A stretch of DNA of 64,000 nt from assembly GCF_039555335.1 (NCBI RefSeq), contig NC_092647.1:17190493-17254492 (forward strand), read 5' to 3'. The notes beneath the pieces are model-generated. The model saw only the letters and a program-made list of their open reading frames with translations, had not been told where the DNA came from and ran no database searches. This document shows positions 20,501-26,573 of the stretch, piece by piece. The position numbers and the translations under genes were made by a program. Position 1 is the first letter of the stretch; each line of letters opens with the position of its first letter. The stretch is from Amphiura filiformis. Lineage: Eukaryota > Echinodermata > Ophiuroidea > Amphilepidida > Amphiuridae.

Positions 20501-23224
20501 GGTGTATTACATAGTGACGGATGTTAAACTTCGCCAGAAAAAAAGTTTTTGAGTTAGACGCGATCAAAGAGTACGCCGATTTGTGATCAACCATAGCAGA
20601 ACACTGTCAAGTAAAATCCTCCAAAAGTTGTTGTATTTAAAAAAACTAGTATCTAAAGTATCTTGAAACATCTATCACATGAAGAATTATTCGCTATTAA
20701 ATCAGTAAAATGATTACAAAGTTATACGTCAGTATGTAAAAACGTGAAAACGTTGCACCCTAACATCCGTCACACATCCGTCACACATCCGTCACTATGT
20801 CTTGCGCCAATATCGCACACGCTAATCTGGTCTCTCGTGTTGATCTATGGACATCCGTCACACATCCGTCACTATGTCTTGCGCATAAAAGTCGGATCAA
20901 GGAAGGACTTCGAAGCATCCGTCGGTTATTTACGCTTATTATTAAACGCTTTTTTCATGATAAAACAGACTCGTCACGAGTGCTCACGACATACATGACA
21001 TATTGTATTTGAGTATTTACTCCTGATCTTACTAGTACTCACTCTCATGATATAGCTAATCACACAAGCTGTAACTTCTTTTTACAAAACGCCAATGATT
21101 GTATTCAGATTTTTACCAATTTACACTGTATTTATCTGTAAATTTGGAGCCGCCTCTAAACGCCTCTGGACATATTTTGATCATCTTTCAATAACCTACT
21201 CATTAAAAAGGATCACATTATCATTTTTTATTACTTAATCATCACTTTTATATTGTAAAGCTTTGAAATAATGTCTCTAAATAATAAATGTCGAATCAAC
21301 TCGAACCATTAAAAATTTATTAAAAGTAATATTTTACTAAAATAATGATCAATTGAATATCTGCTCTACGTAAAAGTTTTTGGTTTATACCCAGTTATCA
21401 ACATCCGTCAAGAAATCATGTAGGTTTCAATGAACAATATTGAATTACGTACGTTCAAATTGAAAAATAATGTTTTTACATAGTGACGGATGTGACAGAT
21501 ACGCCATACAATTTAGTTGTTTTTCCGAGTAAACGGCGTTTTACATAGTGACGGATGTTTAGATACGCCACTATGTAAAACGTCAGGTAACGTAATATAT
21601 CAACATCCGTCATTTGCATAATTAATTAACTAATTAATTATGCAAACTTGAGCTTCAAATCTTGGTAATATTATACTACTCACTATTTAAAATACATTGG
21701 CCAATTTTCATAAAAATGGCAAAAATCATCATACGTCACTATGTAATACACCCGACGATATGATTGAAAACTTTCAAAATCTTACGTAATAATGTCAAGA
21801 CGATAATTTATCAATACCGGAAAGGTCCGATATATCCCGACTGATTTGACGGTTTCATTTAGGGATTCAATCATGTTTCACCGTTTACCATTACCACTCA
21901 ACTTTACAAAAAGATCGCGGTATGTTTCTGTTAATATCAGCAATAAAACTAAAGAATAAAGCGGTAATATTTAGCTGCTACCGCCAACATAAGAAGAGTT
22001 CATGTTATGTTCCAGGCATGACGAATTTTACACGCTTATGCGTAACGCGTACTCGTCACCTTGCGTTCGCGTATACGCTACTGAACTGTGGATTCATCAC
22101 GGATTAACAACGGTTCATACATACGCGCTATATAACGGCGCGTGTGATTGGTCGAGAGCCGGGCATAAACAGCGTTTATGCCCGGTGGCCCGAAGTGCGA
22201 TTGCAGTGGTAGGGAGAACGAACGAAATTCATGGTTTTTAATGATGTTTCTTGTTATTTTTGTTAATATTTTGATGAAATAAGAATCACAAAATGTTCTG
22301 GTATGTATGAACGGGGTTCATTCATATATTTTCATGACTAAACGGTTGTTGTTATGCCCTCGGGCCGCAAGCGGCCCTCGGGCATAAACAACCGTTTAGT
22401 CATGAAAATATATGAATGAACCCCTAATTGGCTCCTGTACAAAGGTATAGAAAGAGTTGTTGAAAGAGAGATCACGTTATAAACAGTCCTCAGTTTCTAA
22501 TGAATGTTTATCAAACCCTCTATTCTATATAATTGTAACATTATACGTTTCAACTGTCCACTCCTGAAAACAGGCGATAAAACGCTTTCCCCTCAACTCT
22601 TTCAGAATGTACAGATTGTTGAAGTTGGCTATAATCATGGAAATCTTTCACGAGATATATTTGTGGTGAAAATTAGTTTAGGCCGAAAATTCCCTTTTAA
22701 TACTTTTCATCTTAATTTTACACATTAATATTTTAATGGCTTTAGCAAGTACAATAGCTTTATTTTATGTTGACATTTGGCAATTGATAAGAAAATGGAG
22801 AAACACGTGATATTTTAACATAATTTCCCCCGTTCACATCAGTTTTATAAAGACAGCCATGGTATGAAAATTTGTATAATACATACTGTGTACTGTGTAT
22901 ATGAAGCTGTCAGAAGCTTTGTCTAAAAATACCATAATGGCAATTCTACTATAAAAACTAGTAAAAGTTAAAGGGTAAATGCAAGGTAAACGTTTCTAAT
23001 ACGACACCATTAGTGTGTTGTTTTCCTTTTACATATTGTAGATATTACAACATTTCTAACATTAAAGTGTGCACAAAGGTCTATAAATAGTAAAGAGATT
23101 TTCTCACCCAGTCCTGTATTGTCACATTGGCTTCACTTCGTATCAAGATTAGGATGATATTGTAGTATTTCACATCACCAGTGTCGTTGTACCATTCACA
23201 CGAATAGTGAAGTGCCGTCCGTGT
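5392..23224 (-). CDS. Ankyrin-Roc-COR (Roco family) protein gene, DAPK1-like, partial
   Basis: Eight exons on the minus strand join in phase: 23108-23224, 20387-20452, 18287-18406, 17320-17385, 16544-16735 (or to 16828), 16238-16349, 6383-6543 and 5392-5569. All use AG...GT borders. The product is ~340-370 residues as seen: an ankyrin repeat; a Ras-like Roc GTPase domain with P-loop GNPAAGKTT, switch motif WDCAGQ and VGSHLD; then the start of a COR domain (LPKLCEKMQK, PWREEVVPV). Roc-COR proteins are GTP-regulated dimeric signalling switches, and in DAPK1 this module follows ankyrin repeats. No kinase, LRR or death domain is visible. More ankyrin repeats are expected upstream and the rest of COR downstream (below 5392); neither was found. 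A seven-codon ATG exon at 24768-24788 could be the start, but this is weak. DAPK1-like proteins without a kinase are a reasonable alternative to true DAPK1. Confidence 0.85.
5570..6382 (-). other. Intron between Roco exons g and h
   Basis: No inserted element with clear ends was recognised. A small open frame at 5640-5825 (plus strand) has no recognisable domain and is judged chance. Confidence 0.5.
6383..6543 (-). CDS. Roco gene exon g: C-terminal part of Roc
   Basis: 161 nt. It starts with two bases that complete a Gly codon with exon f (KRE-GERLARKCLK) and ends in phase 0. The acceptor is CTTATTTAAG and the donor GTGAGA. The peptide includes FAGTLEIDESLILVDGRDA, matching the last strand of Roc domains (FVLDA/IDCR-type), followed by ETLKRILKTRRQAIV. 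The correct cross-intron phase over 9.7 kb of repeats is good evidence that exons f and g belong together. Confidence 0.83.
7080..8050. repeat. Dispersed repeat interrupted by a MITE; paralogue at 30450-30790
   Basis: Flanks at ~7090-7252 and 7870-7960 align with 30490-30760. Shared words include CACTGTTCAGC(A/G)AAGT, TTATATATATCCTTT, GGTGCTGCTTTC, CACT(C)TCTTTCTCCAGG and ACTCCAGCAAGT(T/C)GACAG. The 30-kb copy has no insertion and so acts as an empty site for the MITE at 7253-7869. The identity of the repeat is unknown. Confidence 0.65.
7253..7869. mobile_element. MITE with CCCAGCAAAC ends and AACGTTTT interior
   Basis: The left end CCCAGCAAACACAAAAACGT and right end (reverse complement) CCCAGCAAACACAAAACGTT are inverted repeats of ~23 bp. 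The interior is a patchwork of AAAACGTTTT, GTCGGGTTATATAAAGG and its complement, and a second internal CCCAGCAAACAC at ~7507. The bases GA flank both ends, a possible 2-bp duplication supported by the uninterrupted paralogue at ~30685. It is 617 bp and non-coding. A decayed relative lies at ~14990-15130. Confidence 0.82.
8027..8381 (-). CDS. Uncharacterised ORF with one or two membrane segments
   Basis: Two overlapping minus-strand frames look protein-like. One (8130-8381) contains SVPVMFVLLGQMFTVFVYPW, then IWWIPGYALLCYFAVLLYRK, i.e. two hydrophobic helices followed by a charged tail ending CRENLLDS. The other (8027-8350) ends GDVPDKERQGCELRDGNPFQ then EFMQAFEYMKTF. An acceptor-like AAATCACAG at ~8321-8329 would allow this to be a terminal exon. 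Its 3' flank is repeated near 30770, so it may belong to a repeated gene or an unknown element rather than a host gene. It lies in the large Roco intron on the same strand. Not recognised. Confidence 0.3.
8382..9240. other. Intron sequence without recognised feature
   Basis: Part of the 9.7-kb Roco intron. Overlapping short frames on both strands near 8400-8850 show no domain. Nothing else was recognised. Confidence 0.4.
9241..9840 (-). pseudogene. 3' end of a CR1/L2-like retrotransposon
   Basis: The minus strand encodes TYKAVHGMSPVYIAENILLY, then, after RSSSKLLLDYTRKS, GDRAFATAAPTLWNNLPFTV, and ends TRLKTHLF. This is the C-terminal block of CR1/L2-type polymerase proteins, the same block as the copy at 2370. 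The 3' tail (minus, 9535 to 9241) includes AGTAAAGCGCACTGAGACC and GCGCTCTATAAATGCC, and ends in an ATT-repeat microsatellite (9244-9262), the diagnostic 3' end. The 5' side is cut off near 9840. It is a typical 5'-truncated insertion inside the Roco intron. Confidence 0.82.
10160..11172. mobile_element. ~1-kb DNA element with ~100-bp imperfect terminal inverted repeats
   Basis: The left end TATGGCAAGCCAAGGGGGCC continues with ACGCGTAGCTTCTTTCTCGT and TACGAGCAGCT...ACCAATCA. The reverse complement of the right end reads TATGGCAAGCTAAGCGGCTC, then TACGCGCAGCTTCTTTCTCG and TTACGTGCAGCTTATTAACC, down to CACGTGG. Flanking both ends is CACGTA (10154-10159 and 11173-11178), a candidate 6-bp target duplication. 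The interior is non-coding with poly-G and ATGACCCC(T) stretches. The superfamily is not determined. Confidence 0.72.
11186..11223. repeat. Short hairpin
   Basis: CACTGTGACAATAC is followed by a 3-nt loop and GTATTGTCACGGTG, a 14-bp stem with one mismatch. It lies just outside the right end of the 10160-11172 element. Role unknown. Confidence 0.6.
11226..13175. other. Intron sequence, no supported gene
   Basis: Part of the large Roco intron. Frames at 11596-11838 (plus), 11773-12054 (minus) and 12774-13007 (plus) have no recognisable motif. The sequence at 13125-13165 (GTGCATGATTTTGGCCAAAT) is repeated inverted near 25090-25130. Confidence 0.4.
13176..13540. mobile_element. hAT-type MITE
   Basis: 365 bp. 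It starts CAGTGGGGTAGCTAG and ends CTGGCTACGCCACTG, an imperfect inverted repeat of the CAGTGGCGTAGCCAG type. It is flanked on both sides by the identical 8 bp ATTAGTAA (13168-13175 and 13541-13548). An 8-bp duplication is the hAT hallmark. The interior repeats GCCGTCGGT/CCGTCGG motifs and has no transposase. Confidence 0.9.
13942..14519. mobile_element. CGTCG-terminus MITE with internal copies of its terminal motif
   Basis: 578 bp. The left end CGTCGCTGTTTTGGCATAGT continues GTCGTATGACG; the right end, reverse-complemented, is CGTCGCTGTTTTGGCATACT then GTCGTATGACG. This is a ~36-bp inverted repeat with one or two mismatches. ACAT flanks both ends (13938-13941 and 14520-14523), a candidate 4-bp duplication. 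Three more copies of TTTTGGCATAC with TCGTAT-like tails occur inside (~14140, ~14217, ~14284). No coding capacity. Confidence 0.85.
14990..15135. repeat. Decayed copy of the AACGTTTT MITE
   Basis: CTTTATATAACCCGACATTT, AAACGTTATCTGG and GTCGAAAACGTTTTG reproduce the right half of the 7253-7869 element. The terminal GTGTTTGCTGGG is lost. A solo 3' remnant. Confidence 0.65.
15250..15670 (-). pseudogene. Reverse transcriptase fragment
   Basis: The minus strand reads LSGVPQGSVIDP at ~15665-15625, then continues MLFLAVAAINELSLCSFSLS and STANDISFYDMISSLG, resembling the segment around the YADD loop (here TANDI). The frame is open to 15320 but highly diverged. It is a short piece of a Jockey-superfamily polymerase, inactive, inside the Roco intron. 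Confidence 0.55.
16238..16349 (-). CDS. Roco gene exon f: G4 region of Roc domain
   Basis: 112 nt, entered in phase 0 and left after the first base of a codon. The acceptor is CTTTTCTTTCCAG and the donor GTATTA. WLPFIKATRR is the helix after switch II. KPQVILVGSHLDEI holds the base-recognition motif: Roco proteins usually have THxD here in place of the NKxD of small GTPases, and this gene has SHLD. A poly-G run lies just beyond the donor (16200-16215). The next intron is the largest, about 9.7 kb. Confidence 0.87.
16544..16735 (-). CDS. Roco gene exon e: switch II of Roc domain
   Basis: 192 nt (64 codons) if the acceptor is CCAAAACAG at 16736-16737. An alternative acceptor at 16829-16830 (CATTTTAAG) gives 285 nt, also in phase. 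The donor is GTATGT. KTPGIDI is the probable switch I region. GAGQFILWDCAGQLEYDLTH contains the G3 motif DxxGQ (D-C-A-G-Q), which contacts the gamma-phosphate and Mg in Ras-like GTPases. The end VVVFDVRELFQEQM is the beta strand and linker that follow. An intact GQ in switch II suggests a functional nucleotide switch. Confidence 0.85.
17320..17385 (-). CDS. Roco gene exon d: Roc segment after the P-loop
   Basis: 66 nt, 22 codons, phase 0 at both ends. The acceptor is pyrimidine-rich (TTTTCTTTGTTATATTACAAACAG) and the donor is the consensus GTAAGT. The peptide starts KLGLFSRIKNVAGGGGNKHD and ends KT. It has a short basic helix and a Gly4 turn. It carries no catalytic motif itself, but continues the frame from the P-loop exon and lies where the Roc switch I loop is expected. 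Confidence 0.75.
17888..18209. repeat. Inverted duplication of ~115-bp arms with exon-like sequence
   Basis: The left arm (17888-~18000) and right arm (~18095-18209) are near-perfect reverse complements. They share ACTGGTTAATTT(C/T)GTTAGCC, AAATCCAAAATAAATTACTC and ATGGCGAAAGCTCA, separated by ~95 bp. The minus-strand reading of the left arm ends in a good donor (CAGTTCC-GTGAGT) and is open in two frames, so it looks like an exon. Its length (64 or 85 nt) would break the phase between Roco exons c and d, so it was not included. Could be a MITE or an inverted copy of an unknown exon. Confidence 0.7.
18287..18406 (-). CDS. Roco gene exon c: P-loop of the Roc GTPase
   Basis: 120 nt, 40 codons, phase 0 at both ends. 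The acceptor is TATATATTGTAG and the donor GTAATC. The hydrophobic strand VDLIKVFFC leads into GNPAAGKTTIKNTL, a Walker A (G1) motif GxxxxGKT at residues 25-32 of the exon. This motif binds the GTP phosphates. An in-frame ATG lies at 18380-18382 (MASGTKPVDL), but the exon stays open upstream to a good acceptor in phase with exon b. It is therefore read as an internal exon; an alternative start at this ATG cannot be excluded. Confidence 0.88.
18840..18953. mobile_element. Short hAT-type MITE
   Basis: 114 bp. It starts CAGTGGCGGCGCTACGGGGG; its right end reverse-complemented is CAGTGGCGGCGATAGG. It is flanked by CGAGTGCT (18832-18839) and CGAGTACT (18954-18961), an 8-bp duplication with one mismatch. 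GGGCATTTGCCCCCCCAAAT and the reverse-type AAATGCCCCCCG make the interior largely palindromic. It lies in Roco intron b-c. Confidence 0.85.
19280..20256 (+). mobile_element. Mariner-like element, deletion derivative with ~200-bp inverted repeats
   Basis: 977 bp. The ends are CAGGGTGTCCCAAAAAAAAG and its complement CTTTTTTTTGGGACACCCTG, flanked by TA on both sides (19278-19279 and 20257-20258), as expected for Tc1/mariner. The inverted repeats continue for ~200 bp to TCTGTCCACGG (19480) and CCGTGGACAGA (20057). Between them is a remnant of the transposase C terminus: from 19519 the frame reads WPARSPDLTPLFFPLWQNLR. Stop codons follow at ~19597. The N-terminal and central parts of the transposase are gone. 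Related proteins have Asp after TPL, the third catalytic residue; here it is Phe. Confidence 0.88.
20387..20452 (-). CDS. Roco gene exon b: end of ankyrin repeat, linker
   Basis: 66 nt, 22 codons, phase 0 at both ends. The acceptor is TTTCTTATTCAG and the donor GTAATC. It reads LGKTPFDYLSVFKKNRVENK plus YK. GKTPFDYL is the ankyrin GxTPLxxA-type start. Joined to exon a it gives IQDW-LGKTPFDYL, as expected for consecutive ankyrin repeats, which is strong support for the splice. The rest is a basic linker toward the GTPase domain. Confidence 0.85.
20496..21757. mobile_element. CGTCG-terminus element with many ACATCCGTCA motifs
   Basis: 1,262 bp. The left end is CGTCGGGTGTATTACATAGT, then GACGGATG; the right end reverse-complemented is CGTCGGGTGTATTACATAGT, then GACGTATG. 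ATAT flanks both sides (20492-20495 and 21758-21761). The motif CATAGTGACGGATG/CATCCGTCACTATG or its CATCCGTCA core recurs about ten times inside in both orientations, including a triple and a double tandem at ~20764-20796 and ~20849-20878. No transposase. It lies in Roco intron a-b, beside exon b. Confidence 0.85.
22145..22190. repeat. GC-rich hairpin
   Basis: CCGGGCATAAAC, then AGC, then GTTTATGCCCGG: a 12-bp perfect stem at ~22158-22185. Words GGGCATAAAC are shared with the larger hairpin at 22313-22424, so the two are related. Confidence 0.65.
22313..22424. repeat. Near-perfect 112-bp palindrome
   Basis: The left arm runs GGGGTTCATTCATATATTTT, CATGACTAAACGGTTGTTG, TTATGCCCTCGGGCCGC; after a 2-nt centre (AA) the right arm mirrors it to AATATATGAATGAACCCC. 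Stem length is about 53 bp with few mismatches and a short indel in the GTTGTTG part. Likely a foldback-type MITE; no clear target duplication was seen. Confidence 0.85.
22425..23107. other. Intron sequence, nothing recognised
   Basis: Between the palindrome and Roco exon a. A 74-codon plus-strand frame (22504-22728) has no recognisable domain. Confidence 0.4.
23108..23224 (-). CDS. Roco gene exon a: ankyrin repeat
   Basis: 117 nt, 39 codons, phase 0 at both ends. The acceptor is TTTATTAATGCAG and the donor GTGAGA. It begins TRTALHYSCEWYNDTGDVKY and ends SEANVTIQDW. TALHYSC is the TPLH-type motif of an ankyrin helix, and ILILIRSEANVTIQDW matches the second helix and beta-hairpin. The repeat is completed across the next intron by LGKTPFDYL. 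An extra eight or so residues (EWYNDTGDV) lengthen the first loop relative to the 33-residue consensus. Confidence 0.85.
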
Positions 23225-24058
23225 CTGCATTAATAAAGATAATTTATGATAATTACACAAATTAAAGCAGTACAAAAATATAGAAATAAAAGCGATTAAA
23301 ATAGGAAAATGGGCCTTTCTACAAATAGGAACACAGGACTCTTCCAACCCATTGGGGCAACTACATATAAATATTATACTATTGCACATCTAAATATAAT
23401 ATAAGATACACACAGAAAATTCCCACACAACCCTATAGTATAAGCATAGAACCTCACAACAATCTAGCAAAATTCACCCATAACCATGCAACATAAAACA
23501 TATACCAAATCATGCAAAGTTTTAATTAAATAAAACAAAATTTCACATATTATAGCAAATATGACATAGCTCCGAGCCATATTATTTAGATAAAGTCGTC
23601 AGCCACTTTGGCGAAAAGATGGATGTTTGCAGTTGACGTATACTAGTTAATTTTAGCATGAGTCCTGACTATTTCACACATATGATTGCCCTAAACTATT
23701 AGAAACGTGCTCAAATGACATATTACCGAATTTGTATGTAATTTGTAACAGTAAGGTAATAATTGTGATTATGCATTACATTGGATAAAAAAATATATAC
23801 AAAATAAAATAGATCTTAAAAGATCTCTTTAATTTTTGTAAACATTTCTGTTATTTAAGCAACAAAATATATGGCTTTCAAATGTCGTACAATGTTTAGT
23901 TATCTCGGTATTTTTTACCAAATTGTTTCTGGGCTATCTGTCGCGTGTGTTCATGACCCGTTGTCTTGTCTTCTTCTTCTTCTTCTTTGTACTCTATATT
24001 AATTATGCTCGCTTTTGCACAGTGTTAATATTTTGCTGAAATAACTCGTTACTCGTAA

Positions 24059-24306
24059 GGAAGCGGTCATTATTTACGTCAGGGGGAAATGGAGGATTTT
24101 ATAGGGAATACGAACAATTTTCTGAGCAGGGGTCATATTGTTTTTGCCAGGAAAGAGGAGGAATGTGAAATTTTAAATGGAGACATTTCATAAAATAAGG
24201 GAACGCGAAATTTTGCATGGAAGCGAAGGGGGGGGGGGGGGACGCGAAAATCAAAACATTTGAAAATCTCCCATTATACCCCCTGGCGTAAATAATGACC
24301 GGTCCC
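24059..24306. mobile_element. PIF/Harbinger-like MITE
   Basis: 248 bp. The left end is GGAAGCGGTCATTATTTACG and the right end (reverse complement) is GGGACCGGTCATTATTTACG; the inverted repeat extends through the CAGGGGG block. TAA flanks both sides (24056-24058 and 24307-24309), a 3-bp duplication in keeping with PIF/Harbinger. A poly-G run of 14 lies inside (~24228). Confidence 0.75.
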
Positions 24307-24767
24307 TAATATCGTCAAATATTTGAAGAAAAAATATTTGATGGCAACAATTCACTTTGCCCGGAAATGATTTACAGCCTTTAACATTTATACAGGGGTC
24401 AAATTTTAAAATATCTCAAATCTATGAACTCCAGATAAGTCAGAATCTAAAACAGTTATTATTATTTTTACAAAATGTTAAAGTGCCAAATTATTCGCCA
24501 CCCAAAACGATTATATAAAGCAACGTTTGCATTGTCTGGGTTATTGGTTCAATAGGCCTTTACCCCTTTCGCCTTGTTAAATATAGTTATTAAAATATTC
24601 ACGATATGGCAAAATAATGAACTTGGAGGCTCATTCGTAATATCTAAACAAACTACTTATTTGCCAACAAGACTTTTCCTCTACTCTTTGGCGTCATTTG
24701 AAATTAGCCAATTCTGGATGTAAATCACAAACAAATTGTACGGGGTATTTCTTGCTCTGTTATTTAC

Positions 24768-24788
24768 AGTAAATCTTGGTGCTTCCAT
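24768..24788 (-). CDS. Possible first coding exon of the Roco gene
   Basis: ATG at 24786-24788 opens MEAPRFT and is followed in phase 0 by a GTAAAT donor. The context CAACATGG is favourable. The phase would fit exon a, but an ankyrin repeat would then begin abruptly, and other upstream exons are more likely. Weak. Confidence 0.2.
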
Positions 24789-25002
24789 GTTGGATACCTA
24801 AAGGAAAACCGAAGAAAAACTCTGATTATCTTGGTATCACATGCTTCTCTTGCAATTTGAAAGACCGTGATGGTTGTATTCTAATGATTGGAGCAAAATT
24901 ACTTAGAATCTAAATTGGTAAAAACATGCTGCTGATTTTACATCAATTTGCGAAACCTATCGTGCCTATCCAAAAACTGAAAAACATGAAGACAATCATT
25001 TT

Positions 25003-25893
25003 CGTTCGCATTTGTCAGGGTAAAGTCATTTGAGGATATTCAAGCAACATGAAGCAATGATTCCTGAAAAACCTAAGTTACAGTGATGGCCAATCATGAC
25101 CAATCCAAATTTAGCCAAAATTATGCAAATGTCTGCTCCTTTAAAGCTTACTTTAGGCTTTAATATATCTTTTTTTTAATTGAAAGGTGAGCAAAATAAT
25201 AATATATGATGGTGTGAAATCTGAAGGGAGCAAACATTTTTTTAAAGATTATTTTACATGATCTTCAGCCTATCTCAACATATCTTGAACATTAAAAGTT
25301 AAGTATAAATTCAAGTTTAAATATGATGCTGACTAAAGTCAATGCAGCATGTGGATTGCTAACCACATGTTATCTACTGAAGATAGCAACATTTCTATAT
25401 GATAATCAGGCAGGGCCTCATTCTTTGCATTCAATCTTTTAGGTGTTTCTGAATGAGTCACAGGAGATGGTTGATACAAAATGGGAATATATCCAGATCA
25501 ATTGTGAAGTAGGCAAGGCCATAGCTACACTTACTTGAAACCAAGCCTTCTCGACAAACCACTGATTTTTTTTTTTAGTTTATAGGCCTTTTTATAATAT
25601 CATGTTCAAGTTGAATGCTCGTTACTAGCTGATAGCATGATCAAGCTCCAGTATAAGAATTTTTATATAAGTTTCAACAGTCCAAAGCAAGTCATTTTTG
25701 AGCACATTTCCAAATCGCCATATATAGCAGCCCACCCCACCCTCCTTTAAATTTAAATTTAGCAGAAAACTTATCGAGGTGATGTAAATAAAGCGTGTCG
25801 CAAGCCAATCAATCTCGTTCGCATTTGTCTGGGTAAAGTCATTTGGGTATATTCAAGCAACATGATGCAATAACTCTTGAAAGACCTAGGTTA
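25003..25893. repeat. Two ~85-bp direct repeats ~800 bp apart
   Basis: Copies at ~25003-25088 and ~25808-25893 share TTCGCATTTGTC, GGGTAAAGTCATTTG, ATATTCAAGCAACATGA and a final AGTTACAGTG/GGTTACAGTG. Identity is high, about 85% by eye. The interval has no coding frame. They could be remnants of a terminal direct-repeat element or two copies of one dispersed repeat. Confidence 0.6.
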
Positions 25894-26439
25894 CAGTGTT
25901 TGGGGTGGGGTGTAACACTTCGATCCGAAGAGCCAGGGAGCCAATCATGTTGCCGTGATTAGAGTCAGCAAGAGGTACATCCAGCCCTGAATTATAAGCA
26001 GACTATGCGTCAGTCTCTCACGATCTGATCAATCTTGCGCTTGAAGATAACCACTTTTAGTCTAAGATTTGGACCTATATATACATTCAAAATGTTTGCT
26101 GAGCTCAATGGTCGTGTAACCACAGAGCACTGGGAGCAGGGGTCATCTGAAGCGTTCCAATTCCATAGACTTCCTCCAAGGCGACCTGTTTATTTTTATT
26201 CTTTGCTCTAATCCGGTTATTTAATCTTTGTAACATGATCTTCGTAACGGATGATCTGCAAAACACTTAGATCATCACGACACCTTTTGCAAATGATATT
26301 AATCTGTCTTATTACTTGTAACAAAGAACTCATTAAAGACTCATAAACACATCTCTGATCAAACTAAATCCATGTGGTTAAAACTGCTTTACTTCGGACC
26401 TGTTATGTATTTCTCTTTATTTCTTTCTGTTTATTTGTT
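25894..26439. other. Non-coding, nothing recognised
   Basis: No exon, inverted repeat or RNA gene seen. Confidence 0.35.
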
Positions 26440-26573
26440 TCTCTTCTCTCTCCCTCCAGTCTCCCCTCTTACTCTCCATCTTCCCTCCACTCTCTTCTTC
26501 CCAACTCCTCTCCCTCCTTCCCTCCCTCCTTCCCTCCCTCCCTCCCTCCCTCCCTCCCTCCCTCCTCTCATCA
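26440..26573. repeat. CT-rich microsatellite, (TCCC)n
   Basis: Pyrimidine-only tract dominated by CTCCCTCCCTCC from ~26512 to 26570, preceded by imperfect TCTCTCCCTCC. Two overlapping reading frames here (Ser/Pro-rich) are translations of the repeat, not genes. The complementary strand is a run of GGGA. Confidence 0.9.
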
